64,000 bases of DNA. Source: DAITQM01 sp036832975 (GTDB lineage: Bacteria; Pseudomonadota; Gammaproteobacteria; Xanthomonadales; Wenzhouxiangellaceae). The position numbers and the translations under genes were made by a program. Of this stretch, positions 32,090-40,805 are shown piece by piece. The stretch's first letter is position 1; every line of letters starts with the position of its first letter. Below the pieces are notes generated by a model. That model worked only from the letters and a program-made list of their open reading frames with translations, ran no database searches and was not told the origin of the DNA. The stretch lies in the NCBI GenBank assembly GCA_036832975.1, contig DAITQM010000011.1:1-64000 (forward strand). Direction: 5' to 3'.

Positions 32090-33612
32090 AAACCCTTCCC
32101 CATTGGCTGGTGCTGAGTCTGCTGCTGGCTGCCGCCGGCGGCGGGTTATTCGCCTATAAGCGGCAGGTTCTCGGTTACCCACTGACGCCCGGCGAAGTGA
32201 GCACCGCCTGGACCGTCCAGACCCGCGTCCAGTTCAAAGGCGACGGCGGGCCGCTCAAAGTCACGCTGCGCCTGCCGGCCCAAACCCCGGGGTTCGCCCG
32301 CCTCAACGAGCATTTCGTGTCGCGCGATTTTGGCCTGACGGTCGAAAAAAGACAACTGGCGCGCACCGCGGTGTGGGCCAAGCGGCGGGTCAGCGGCACC
32401 CAGACCCTGTATTACCGCGCCACCTTTTATCCCACTGGCCTGCCGGCGGCGCTGCCGCCCAGCCCGAACTATCCGCCGCTGCCAGCGCTCGACGAACCGT
32501 TCGCCACGGCGCTGCGCAACATCGTCTCCAAAGTGCGCGATCATTCGGCCGATATCGCCAGTTTCAGCGCCGAGATGCTGCGCCGCCTGAACTCCGGCGA
32601 CCCCGACGAGGATTTCCAGCTATTCCTGAGCGACCCGGTCTACCGCGCCGACCGCGTGGCGCTTGCCCGGCTGCTGCTCGCCGGGGCCCGCATCCCGACG
32701 TTGAAAGTCAACGGCTTGAAACTCGGTGTGCAGAGCAACAACCTGCCGCCTCTGCCTTACCTTGCGGTTCACAACGAGCAGCACTGGCTGTTTTTCGACC
32801 CGCAAAGCGGCCAACTGGGCCTGCCCGCCGATTATCTGGTTCTGTGGTTCGGCGACGCGCCGGCGACCGGCATCGAGGGCGGCGAAGTGCTGGGCGTACG
32901 CTACGCCGTGCAATCCAGCGAACTCAGCAGCCTGCAACTGGCGATCGAAAATACCGGGCTGGCGCACCCCTGGCTGGCCCGTTTCTCGCTGCTCGCTCTG
33001 CCGCTACACAGCCAATCGCTGTTCGAAGTCCTGCTTCTCGTTCCGGTCGGCGCCTTCATCATCGTCCTGCTGCGCAACGTCGTCGGCGTGCGCTCCTTCG
33101 GCACCTTCATGCCGGTACTGATCGCGCTCGCTTTCCGCGAAACCCGCCTGCTCGCCGGCATCCTGATGTTCGCCTTGATCGTCGGCACGGGCCTGTTGCT
33201 GCGTTTTTATCTGGAGCGGCTCAAATTGCTGTTGGTCCCGCGGCTCGCCGCGATCTTGACCATCGTCGTGATGCTGATGGCGGCGATCAGCATCATCACC
33301 TACCAACTCAATCTCGAGGTTGGGTTGTCGGTGGCCCTGTTCCCGATGGTCATCATGGCCATGGTCATCGAACGGATGTCGATCGCCTGGGAGGAAAGCG
33401 GGCCGCGCAACGCTCTGATCGACGCCGCCGGCTCGCTGGCGATCGCCGCCCTCGCCTACTTGACGATGGAAAATCACCTGGTCCGCCACCTGGTGTTGGT
33501 CTATCCCGAACTGTTGCTCGTCATGCTCGGCGCGATCATCGCCCTCGGCCGCTACACCGGCTACCGCCTGAGCGAGTTGCGCCGTTTCAAACCGCTGGCC
33601 GAGGGCGGTTGA
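32086..33612 (+). CDS. Inactive transglutaminase fused to a 7-helix membrane domain (UUP1-type)
   Basis: Protein of 508 residues. It has one N-terminal membrane helix (about 7-24), a periplasmic region (about 30-300) like the inactive transglutaminase domain, and about seven C-terminal helices (about 310-500; VLLLVPVGAFIIVLLRNVVGVRSFGTFMPVLIALAF opens them, abbreviated here to its landmark GVRSFGTFMP). This layout is the transglutaminase-7TM family usually found between the protease and ligase genes present here. It may be a receptor or scaffold presenting a peptide to the ligase. Start ATG overlaps the protease stop; the ligase starts 2 bp later. Confidence 0.82.
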   Translation: MKTLPHWLVLSLLLAAAGGGLFAYKRQVLGYPLTPGEVSTAWTVQTRVQFKGDGGPLKVTLRLPAQTPGFARLNEHFVSRDFGLTVEKRQLARTAVWAKRRVSGTQTLYYRATFYPTGLPAALPPSPNYPPLPALDEPFATALRNIVSKVRDHSADIASFSAEMLRRLNSGDPDEDFQLFLSDPVYRADRVALARLLLAGARIPTLKVNGLKLGVQSNNLPPLPYLAVHNEQHWLFFDPQSGQLGLPADYLVLWFGDAPATGIEGGEVLGVRYAVQSSELSSLQLAIENTGLAHPWLARFSLLALPLHSQSLFEVLLLVPVGAFIIVLLRNVVGVRSFGTFMPVLIALAFRETRLLAGILMFALIVGTGLLLRFYLERLKLLLVPRLAAILTIVVMLMAAISIITYQLNLEVGLSVALFPMVIMAMVIERMSIAWEESGPRNALIDAAGSLAIAALAYLTMENHLVRHLVLVYPELLLVMLGAIIALGRYTGYRLSELRRFKPLAEGG

Positions 33613-33613
33613 G

Positions 33614-34648
33614 ATGTCATTCGTCGCCCACTGCCGCCGCCTCAAAAACGCCGGTGTACTCGGCCTGAACGAGCGCAACGGCGATTACATCATGCGCTAC
33701 AACGAGCGGCGCTTCTACCCACTGGTCGATGACAAAATCCTGTGCAAACAGCGGCTTGAGGCTTGTGGCATTCCGGCGCCGCGGCTCATCGCCCGGATCC
33801 GCACCCAGCACGAAGCGGCGAGGCTCAGCGAGGTGCTCGGCGCACTGCACGAATTCGCCATCAAGCCGGCCCACGGCAGCGGCGGCAGCGGCATCCAGGT
33901 GATCGTCGCGCGCCGCAACCGGCGTTGGGTGACCGCCGGCGGCCGCTTGCTCGATGTGCCTGACATCGCGCATTTTGTCGCCAATATACTCAGCGGCATG
34001 TACAGCCTGGGCGGCCAGCCCGACGAAGCGATGATCGAGACCTTGATCCACTTGCACCCGTGCTACCAGGGATTCAATCTGACCGGCATTCCCGACCAGC
34101 GGATCATCGTCTATCGCGGCTACCCGGTGATGGCGATGATCCGGCTGCCGACGCGCCAATCGGACGGCAAGGCCAACCTGCACCAAGGCGCGGTCGGCTG
34201 CGGCATCGACTTGGCCAGCGGCCGGACGATCAGCGCCGTGATGCACAACCAGCCGGTCGAGGAGCATCCCGACACCGGCGCCGCCCTCGGCGGTTTCATC
34301 ATTCCCGAATGGCCCCGCATGTTGTGGATGGCCGCCCGCTGTCACGACGCCGTCGGCCTCGGCTACATGGGCGCCGACATCGTCATCGACCGCGAACACG
34401 GACCGCAGATCCTCGAACTCAACGCCCGCCCGGGCCTGGCGATCCAGATCGCCAACCGCGCCGGCCTCGGCCGCCGGCTCAAAGCGATTGACCGGCTGCC
34501 GGCCGACGGCCTGTCCGCCGACGTCCGCGTCAGACGCGCCCTTCTCCTCGCCGCCGCCGGCTGGGCTCCGGCCGCCGCCGGCAAAATCGCCGAGCGGATA
34601 CCACCCCATGCAGACGAACTCGCCGAACCCGGCGCCGCCCGCATCTGA
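33614..34648 (+). CDS. Alpha-L-glutamate ligase-like ATP-grasp protein (RimK-related)
   Basis: Protein of 344 residues with ATP-grasp landmarks: DKILCKQRLEACGIP, the Lys-containing FAIKPAHGSGGSGIQVIV loop, and metal-binding EHGPQILELNARPGL. It belongs to the RimK-like E-ligase group, expected to add amino acids through a carboxylate-amine ligation. It is cytoplasmic, since no export signal is present. It is the last gene of the coupled GMC-protease-7TM-ligase set, 2 bp after the 7TM gene. The substrate is unknown. Confidence 0.85.
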   Translation: MSFVAHCRRLKNAGVLGLNERNGDYIMRYNERRFYPLVDDKILCKQRLEACGIPAPRLIARIRTQHEAARLSEVLGALHEFAIKPAHGSGGSGIQVIVARRNRRWVTAGGRLLDVPDIAHFVANILSGMYSLGGQPDEAMIETLIHLHPCYQGFNLTGIPDQRIIVYRGYPVMAMIRLPTRQSDGKANLHQGAVGCGIDLASGRTISAVMHNQPVEEHPDTGAALGGFIIPEWPRMLWMAARCHDAVGLGYMGADIVIDREHGPQILELNARPGLAIQIANRAGLGRRLKAIDRLPADGLSADVRVRRALLLAAAGWAPAAAGKIAERIPPHADELAEPGAARI

Positions 34649-34793
34649 AGCACGGGTCAGATCGCAACGGCAATAACCGCAGACTGCCGCGTGCCCGGCA
34701 CCCGGCCGGTCAAGCGCCAACCGCTGCCAGCAAACGGCGCAATAGGCGGTCCTGATTGACCTTGAGAGCGCAAGTCACATCGAGGCAACCACG

Positions 34794-35402
34794 ATGACAT
34801 TCGTCAGAACACGCCGCCGGTTCATAGGGTTCACGCTGGGATGGGTATTGTGGCTGCCGCTCGCCGCGGCGGCCGACGGCATCGTGCCGAATGCCCCGTT
34901 GGCCCCGCCATTCGTCCTGGCCGACGACCGCGGCGTCGAGCACTCGTTTCCGAGCGGCGACGCCGGGGTCGATATCTACCTGTTCTGGGCCACCTGGTGC
35001 CCCTACTGCAAAGCCCTGATGCCGCACCTGCAAAGCCTGCGGGACGAGTACGGCGAGCAGGTCAGGGTTTACGCCTTCGACATCCGCGATGACGGCAATC
35101 CCCGCGCCGTACTCGATGAGCAGGGTTACGATTTTACGCTGCTGCCCGCGGCCGACGCGGTGAGCGAGCTTTACGGCGTGTTGGCCACGCCGGGGGTTTA
35201 TCTGGTCGATCGGAGCGGCCGCATCCGTTTCAATCTCTACACGCTCATCACCGGCGACAACGCCGCGTTCGAGAAGCTCAACCATGCCCGCAAAGCGGCG
35301 CGGCGCGCCCCGTGGTGGGCGGCCGAAATCCGTCGCGCCATCGACCGCATCCTCGCTGGCGAAGCGGGCAGTGCCGGCCGGCCGGCCGGCAGCGGGTCAT
35401 GA
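34794..35402 (+). CDS. TlpA/ResA-like thioredoxin-fold protein, exported
   Basis: Protein of 202 residues with an N-terminal signal or anchor containing a twin-Arg-like RTRRRFIG and hydrophobic core. The redox motif is WCPYC in FWATWCPYCKALM and the cis-Pro is in ATPGVYLVD. Such proteins reduce or isomerise disulfides in the periplasm, often for cytochrome c maturation. A long basic C-terminal extension (KAARRAPWWAAEIRR) is unusual. The next gene starts inside its stop (ATGA). Confidence 0.8.
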   Translation: MTFVRTRRRFIGFTLGWVLWLPLAAAADGIVPNAPLAPPFVLADDRGVEHSFPSGDAGVDIYLFWATWCPYCKALMPHLQSLRDEYGEQVRVYAFDIRDDGNPRAVLDEQGYDFTLLPAADAVSELYGVLATPGVYLVDRSGRIRFNLYTLITGDNAAFEKLNHARKAARRAPWWAAEIRRAIDRILAGEAGSAGRPAGSGS

Positions 35403-35752
35403 AGCGCCGCGTTTTTATCCGGATCGTCCACTACCCGAGCGGCACGTTGCTTGCCGCCGGGCCGCAAGGTTACGGCCTCATGCCCTTCGAGGGCAACTTC
35501 TACATCCGCCGCCGCCACCTGCTGGCCGGAAGCTACCGCCACAGCGGGATACCTGGGCTTTGTCCTTATAAAGGACTTTATTTGTGGCTCGACCTCGTGC
35601 TCCCCGGCGGTGAAATCGTCCCGCGTCTCGCCTGGCGTTACGTACTGCCCAACCCACTGTTGCCTTTTATCGCCTTCCGCGTCGCCCTGCCCGGCAACCA
35701 CCCGGCACTGCGCGTCGAATACACCCCAGCCGAGGCGACCGGGTCATACTAG
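35399..35752 (+). CDS. DUF427-like small protein
   Basis: Protein of 117 residues. The GNFYIRR-x-H ... CPYKGLYLWLDLVLPGG segment resembles DUF427, where an S-x-x-x-x-CPYKG-x-x-Y core is typical; the match is partial. It starts at an ATG overlapping the thioredoxin-fold gene stop by 4 bp, so the two are translated together. Its TAG stop lies at the left border of the MITE-like element, inside the possible CTAG target duplication. Function unknown. Confidence 0.6.
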   Translation: MKRRVFIRIVHYPSGTLLAAGPQGYGLMPFEGNFYIRRRHLLAGSYRHSGIPGLCPYKGLYLWLDLVLPGGEIVPRLAWRYVLPNPLLPFIAFRVALPGNHPALRVEYTPAEATGSY

Positions 35753-36013
35753 TCCAACCGTAAGTATTGCCTCATTCAGCTTGTCTCTCAGCGTTCGTGG
35801 CAAGGCGTTGGCGCGAAGTGCGTAGCCGGGCCTACGTTGAGCGCCAACAACGCAGTCCACGGGCGCTGAGAGGCAAGCCCTGCGGGGGCTCCGGACGAAT
35901 CCGCCTGCGGCGTTAAAGTACCTCGACATAGAATTACTATGCCTTCGGCACTTTGCCTTGCAGGCGAATCCGTCCGGAGCCCTGAATGTGGCAATACTTG
36001 CGGTTGGACTAGT
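35748..36013. mobile_element. 266-bp MITE-like element with ~31-bp terminal inverted repeats
   Basis: The outer arms 35748-35771 and 35990-36013 (ACTAGTCCAACCG... against its complement) match at 23 of 24 positions, and CATTCAG continues the match inward. CTAG lies at both ends and may be the duplicated target. The interior is also palindromic. CTTGTCTCTCAGCG near 35790 pairs with CGCTGAGAGGCAAG near 35865, and GTTGGCGC pairs with GCGCCAAC. A third pair is GGCTCCGGACG near 35890 and CGTCCGGAGCC near 35970. No transposase is encoded. This is the picture of a non-autonomous transposable element or a large folded repeat. Confidence 0.6.
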
Positions 36014-36244
36014 AAGCTTGACGCATTGACCGTCCGTTGTCTTCTGCCGGAAGGCTCGCACCTGTAGCGGGTTGACGTTGATCCCGGGCTGGCCGGCCGC
36101 ACGACACCCCGTACAATCCGATGCGTTGGCAAGCCCTGCAATCGCCCTTTAAGGCGTGCGACAATGGGCGGCGCAGCGGCGGTGTGGTGCCAGAAGAACG
36201 GGCCGTCGCATCTCTTTATTTCATCTCATCGGCAAGGAGTGGTC

Positions 36245-37360
36245 ATGACCGAACTTGCGGTATTGAAAGAGCGCGCGCCCGGCGAAAGGCGGGTCGCGAT
36301 CGATCCGCCCACCGCGGCCAAACTGGCCGCCGCCGGCTGGCGGGTCCGGGTCGAGTCCGGTGCCGGCGAGGCGGCGGGCTTTCCCGACGCGGCCTACCCG
36401 CAGGCTGAAATCGTCGTCGAGCGGGCCGCGCTGCTCGCCAGCGCCGAAGTCACCGTCTGGGTCCAACCGCCGGAGGTGGCGGCGATCGGCCAGATGAAAG
36501 CGGGCACGATGGCGCTCGGACTCCTTTTCCCGCACCGCCACCCCGAATTGGTCGCGGCGCTGAACGCCAACCGCATCTCGCTGCTGGCGCTCGAGGCCGT
36601 GCCGCGCATCACACGCGCCCAGGCGATGGACGTGCTGTCGTCGCAGGCCACAGTCGCTGGCTACGAAGCGGCGCTGCTCGCCGCTGATCTCTCGCCGCGG
36701 CTGTTTCCGATGCTGACCACTGCCGCCGGTACGCTGCGCCCAGCGAAGGTCGTGGTCATCGGCGCCGGGGTCGCCGGCTTGCAGGCGATCGCCACGGCGC
36801 GCCGTCTCGGGGCGCAGGTCGAGGCTTACGATATCCGCGCCGCGGCGCGCGAACAGGTCGAATCGCTCGGCGCCCGCATGATCGACACCGGGGTCAACGC
36901 CGAAGGCGAAGGCGGTTATGCCCGCGACCTGACCACCGAGGAAAAAGCGCAGCAGGCCGAGGCCCTGGCCCGCCACCTGGCGAAGGCCGACGCGGTGATC
37001 GCCACCGCGGCACTGCCCGGCCGGCCAGCACCGAAAATCGTCAGCCGGGCGATGGTCGAGGGCATGCAGCCCGGCTCGGTGATCCTCGACCTGGCGGCCG
37101 AATCGGGCGGCAACTGCGAACTGACCGTACCCGGCGAGCAGGTCATCCATCAATACGTGACGATCGCCGGCCCGTTGAACCTCGCCAGCCGCGCGGCGCT
37201 GCACGCCAGCGAGATGTTCGCGCGCAACGTCGCCAACCTGCTCGCCCTGCTGCGCGATCAGGAAGGCAAGCTGCTCTTGGACACGGCAGATGAAATCATC
37301 CAAGGGTGCCTGATGACCCATGACGGCCGGACGGTCCACCCGTCGCTGGCCGGTCGATAG
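36245..37360 (+). CDS. pntAA: NAD(P) transhydrogenase subunit alpha, NAD-binding part
   Basis: Protein of 371 residues. KERAPGERRVAIDP opens the alanine-dehydrogenase-like fold, and VVVIGAGVAGLQAIATARRLGA is the NAD-binding Rossmann motif. The RQD-like loop and LDLAAESGGNCE are present. It is the soluble domain I that binds NAD(H) in proton-translocating transhydrogenase. AAGGAG 5-10 bases before ATG sets the start. It is followed by pntAB and pntB, so the alpha chain is split as in Rhodospirillum-type enzymes. Confidence 0.95.
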   Translation: MTELAVLKERAPGERRVAIDPPTAAKLAAAGWRVRVESGAGEAAGFPDAAYPQAEIVVERAALLASAEVTVWVQPPEVAAIGQMKAGTMALGLLFPHRHPELVAALNANRISLLALEAVPRITRAQAMDVLSSQATVAGYEAALLAADLSPRLFPMLTTAAGTLRPAKVVVIGAGVAGLQAIATARRLGAQVEAYDIRAAAREQVESLGARMIDTGVNAEGEGGYARDLTTEEKAQQAEALARHLAKADAVIATAALPGRPAPKIVSRAMVEGMQPGSVILDLAAESGGNCELTVPGEQVIHQYVTIAGPLNLASRAALHASEMFARNVANLLALLRDQEGKLLLDTADEIIQGCLMTHDGRTVHPSLAGR

Positions 37361-37369
37361 GAGAGCGAA

Positions 37370-37660
37370 ATGGAAGGCTGGATTGCACTTTACCTGTTCA
37401 TGCTCGCCGCAGTCGCCGGCTACGAGGTGATCTCGAAGGTCCCGGCGGTGCTTCACACCCCGCTGATGTCGGGCTCGAACTTCATTCACGGCATCGTCCT
37501 GATCGGCGCGATGGTGGCTCTCGGCCAGGCCGGCGACGATCTCGAACGGACGATCGGATTTATCGCCGTGCTGCTCGCCGCCGGCAACGTCGTCGGCGGC
37601 TACGTCGTCACCGAGCGCATGCTCGAAATGTTCAAGTCGTCGAAAGGAGCGAGCAAATGA
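37370..37660 (+). CDS. pntAB: NAD(P) transhydrogenase subunit alpha, membrane part
   Basis: Protein of 96 residues with three hydrophobic helices: LYLFMLAAVAGYEVISKVP, then the SGSNFIHGIVLIGAMVAL pair and IGFIAVLLAAGNVVGGYVVTERML. It forms part of the proton channel (domain II) with PntB. It lies 9 bp after pntAA and overlaps pntB by 4 bp (ATGA). Confidence 0.93.
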   Translation: MEGWIALYLFMLAAVAGYEVISKVPAVLHTPLMSGSNFIHGIVLIGAMVALGQAGDDLERTIGFIAVLLAAGNVVGGYVVTERMLEMFKSSKGASK

Positions 37661-39051
37661 GCGTCCCTTACTGGATTTCGGCGCTGTATTTCATCGCGGC
37701 GCTGCTCTTTATCCTCGGCCTCAAGGCGATGAGTTCGCCGGTCACGGCGCGGCGCGGCATTATCTGGGCCGGAGCCGCGATGGGGTTGGCCTCGATTGTC
37801 ACGTTCTGGCACCCGGCGGTCGCCGTGCAGGCCGGACTCGGCACCAACATCGGCCTGATGGTCGGCGCGATCGCGCTCGGCGGCGGACTCGCCTGGTACA
37901 GCGGCCGGCGGGTGGCGATGACCGACATGCCGCAGATGATTGCGTTGTTCAATGGCATGGGCGGAGGCGCGGCGGCGGCGATCGCGGCGATCGAGCTGCT
38001 CAAGGCCGAAGTCCATGCCCCCGTCGTCATGGCGCTGGCCGTGCTCGGCGCCCTGATCGGCGCCGTCGCTTTTTCCGGGTCGCTGATCGCCTTTGCCAAA
38101 TTGCAGGGCTGGATGCGCAAGGTCTGGCGCTTTCCCGGCCAGCAAATCTTCAACCTGCTGGTCTTCGCCGGCGCCGTGGGTCTGGCGGTGTGGCTGTGGC
38201 TCGGCCACGCCGATCCGGCGCTGGTGCTCACTTTTTTTGCCCTGGCGCTGGTCTTCGGTGTGCTGATGACCGTGCCGATCGGCGGTGCCGACATGCCGGT
38301 CGTGATCTCGCTGTACAACGCGCTGACCGGCCTGGCCGTCGGTTTCGAGGGCTTTGTGCTCGGTATGCCGGCGATGATGATCGCCGGCATCGTGGTCGGC
38401 TCCGCCGGCACGCTGTTGACGCAATTGATGGCGCGGGCGATGAATCGGCCCCTCAGCAACGTGCTGTTCGCCGGCTTCGGCACCGGCGACGACGGGGCGA
38501 CGGCCGCCGCGGGCGGCGGGCAGATGAAAGCGATCGAGGCCCAGGACGCCGCGATCCTGATGGCCTATGCCGAGAAAGTGATCATTGTCCCCGGTTACGG
38601 TATGGCCGTCGCCCAGGCGCAGCACAAAATCTGGGAACTGGTCCAGATCCTGATGCAGCGCGGTGTTCGGGTGTCGTTCGCGATCCACCCGGTCGCTGGC
38701 CGGATGCCGGGACACATGAACGTGCTGCTCGCCGAGGCCGGTGTGCCTTACGATCTGATTTACGATCTCGAAGAGATCAACGCCCAGTTTCCGACCACCG
38801 ACGTGGCACTGGTAATCGGCGCCAACGACGTCGTCAACCCGGCGGCGCGCGACGATCCGTCGAGCCCGATCTATGGCATGCCGATCCTCGACGTGGATAA
38901 GGCGAGAAACGCCATCGTGATCAAACGCGGCCAGGGTGCCGGATTCTCGGGTATCGAAAACCAGCTATTTGTCGGTGACCGGACGCGAATGCTGTACGGC
39001 GACGCGCAAAAAGCAGCGCAACAACTGATCGCCGGCGTGAAAGAACTGTGA
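37657..39051 (+). CDS. pntB: NAD(P) transhydrogenase subunit beta
   Basis: Protein of 464 residues. About eight or nine membrane helices (residues 5-250) carry the rest of the proton channel. The NADP-binding domain III follows, with VPGYGMAVAQAQ, the AIHPVAGRMPGHMNVLLAEA block and IGANDVVNPAA. The complex uses the proton gradient to make NADPH from NADH. Third gene of the pntAA-pntAB-pntB operon. Confidence 0.95.
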   Translation: MSVPYWISALYFIAALLFILGLKAMSSPVTARRGIIWAGAAMGLASIVTFWHPAVAVQAGLGTNIGLMVGAIALGGGLAWYSGRRVAMTDMPQMIALFNGMGGGAAAAIAAIELLKAEVHAPVVMALAVLGALIGAVAFSGSLIAFAKLQGWMRKVWRFPGQQIFNLLVFAGAVGLAVWLWLGHADPALVLTFFALALVFGVLMTVPIGGADMPVVISLYNALTGLAVGFEGFVLGMPAMMIAGIVVGSAGTLLTQLMARAMNRPLSNVLFAGFGTGDDGATAAAGGGQMKAIEAQDAAILMAYAEKVIIVPGYGMAVAQAQHKIWELVQILMQRGVRVSFAIHPVAGRMPGHMNVLLAEAGVPYDLIYDLEEINAQFPTTDVALVIGANDVVNPAARDDPSSPIYGMPILDVDKARNAIVIKRGQGAGFSGIENQLFVGDRTRMLYGDAQKAAQQLIAGVKEL

Positions 39052-39059
39052 GGAGCACC

Positions 39060-40790
39060 ATGAACACGATCTCATCCCTGCATGGCCCCATCCGAACCGC
39101 GGCACTGACGGCCGTGCTGTCGTTGCTCGCGCTGGCCGGCTGCCGGAGCGGCGACCGCGAGCTGACCGCCCGGCAGGATGCGCTGCTCGCCGCCGTACCG
39201 GCCGCCAGCCCGTATCTGCTCACCGCTCTCGAACCCTTCCCCACGGATTTCAGGGCGCTGCTCAACGAAAAACTACTGCCAGCCCTCACGGCTCAGCTCC
39301 CGGCCGGCCCGGATGCGGTGTCCGTCACCGTAGAACAGGGTCTTTTCACCTTCTACCAGATGCTGGCGACGATTTACGATCCCCAGCGGGCCAAGGCCGC
39401 GGGTCTGGACGATGAGATGTTGTGGGCGCTGTACGGCGCCCCGGTGCTGCCCGTGTTCCGCCACGAAGTCTCCGACGCCGGGCGGGCAGAAACGTGGATT
39501 CTGGAGCAATTCCGCAATGCGGGCGCCGCGCCTGCAGCGGTACAAGTCGGCGGTGCCGCGGCGTACAAACTGCCGCTCGGCGGCGCGGCACTGTATTTCC
39601 GCTTCACCGAGCGGCACGCCGTCTACGCTCTGTTGCCCGACCAGGACGACTCGCCGGCTCTCGGGCTCGCCCTCGCCCTGTCGTCTCCACCGAGGGCGCT
39701 GGATGCCGCGGCCCTGCGCGCCAAGGCCGAGAAAGACGGTCAGCCGCTCTACGAGTTCGGTTACCTGCAACCGCCGGAGCTGGTCAGCGGCCTGCTCGCC
39801 GCCGACGGTCCGTTCACCGCCGAAATCGCCGCCGATCCGGAACTCGCGGCGTTCACCGCCCCGCCCTGCCGGAATGAACTTGGCGAGTTGATGGGCCTGG
39901 TGCCGCGCCTCGATTTCGTACTCAAAAGCGCCGACCGCCGGCAGATGACGATGGTCTCGGAGAGCACGCTGCGCCCCGACCTGGCCGCCGACTTCGGCAA
40001 AATCAGCGGCGGAATACCGGAACTCGAGTTCGGTGCCGCGCCGTTCGCCATGGGCCTGTCGCTGCGCCTCGGGGCGTTGCGCGAAATGCTCCTCAGGCTG
40101 GCCCGCGATACCGTCGCTGACCCCTGGGTCTGCCCGCAGTTCGCCGAACTCAATTCAACCGCCGAACAAATCCTAACCGCCGCCAATACGCCCATCCCTC
40201 CTGCGGTCGGCAATCTGCATGGCATCTCCCTGACTCTCGATCGCCTGCCCTCCGACTTGAGTGCAATAACCGACTTCGCCGGCCGCCTGACGATCTATAT
40301 CGACCATCCGGCGCTGCTTTACGGCATGGCGCAGATGTTCATACCGGCGTTAGCGGCAATCGAACTTAGCGCCGGCGGCGAACCGGTGGCATTGCCGGCG
40401 ACGCTGACCGGGCTCGACAACCCGCCGGTCTTCGCGGCGATGAGCGACAGCGCGCTCGGCCTGGCGCGCGGCGGGGCAGCGCTGGCAGCGCTTCCGTCAC
40501 GGCTTGGACCCCTGCCGGCAGGCGGCCGGACGCTCGTCGCTTATGATTTCGAGTATGGTCTGCTCGACTCCGTCATGAATCAAGCGATGAGCGACTTTGC
40601 GACGCGCGCCGCCGCGGAAGCCGACTGCGCCCCCGACTGTCCGGCGGACGAGACTGTTGCCGAGCAGCAGCAAGCGGTGCTCGACAAGATGCGTGGCTTT
40701 TTAGCACTGTTAGACCGTGAACACCTCGTCGTTCAAGCCGGCGAACGGGGACTGGCGGTCGAAACAGTGGTGACCTTTGCCACAGACTGA
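39060..40790 (+). CDS. Large predicted lipoprotein, function unknown
   Basis: Protein of 576 residues. The lipobox LALAGC places the lipidated Cys at about residue 29 of a type II signal peptide. The body is Ala/Leu-rich, repeatedly interrupted by short charged turns, with a Cys pair late in the sequence (CAPDCP). No known family is recognised; the regular mix of helices and strands suggests a soluble envelope domain. AGGAG precedes ATG by about 5 bases. It begins 8 bp after pntB, so it may be expressed with the transhydrogenase. Confidence 0.6.
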   Translation: MNTISSLHGPIRTAALTAVLSLLALAGCRSGDRELTARQDALLAAVPAASPYLLTALEPFPTDFRALLNEKLLPALTAQLPAGPDAVSVTVEQGLFTFYQMLATIYDPQRAKAAGLDDEMLWALYGAPVLPVFRHEVSDAGRAETWILEQFRNAGAAPAAVQVGGAAAYKLPLGGAALYFRFTERHAVYALLPDQDDSPALGLALALSSPPRALDAAALRAKAEKDGQPLYEFGYLQPPELVSGLLAADGPFTAEIAADPELAAFTAPPCRNELGELMGLVPRLDFVLKSADRRQMTMVSESTLRPDLAADFGKISGGIPELEFGAAPFAMGLSLRLGALREMLLRLARDTVADPWVCPQFAELNSTAEQILTAANTPIPPAVGNLHGISLTLDRLPSDLSAITDFAGRLTIYIDHPALLYGMAQMFIPALAAIELSAGGEPVALPATLTGLDNPPVFAAMSDSALGLARGGAALAALPSRLGPLPAGGRTLVAYDFEYGLLDSVMNQAMSDFATRAAAEADCAPDCPADETVAEQQQAVLDKMRGFLALLDREHLVVQAGERGLAVETVVTFATD

Positions 40791-40805
40791 GGTGGGCGAA
40801 TCGGG

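Noticed and set aside
36221..37489. Long antisense frames such as the 422-codon one over pntAA, the 350-codon one over ftsA and the 393-codon one over pilS/pilR.
   Set aside because: They mirror strongly coding, GC-rich genes, have no ribosome sites and translate to low-complexity Arg/Gly/Ala/Asp sequence: shadows of the real genes.
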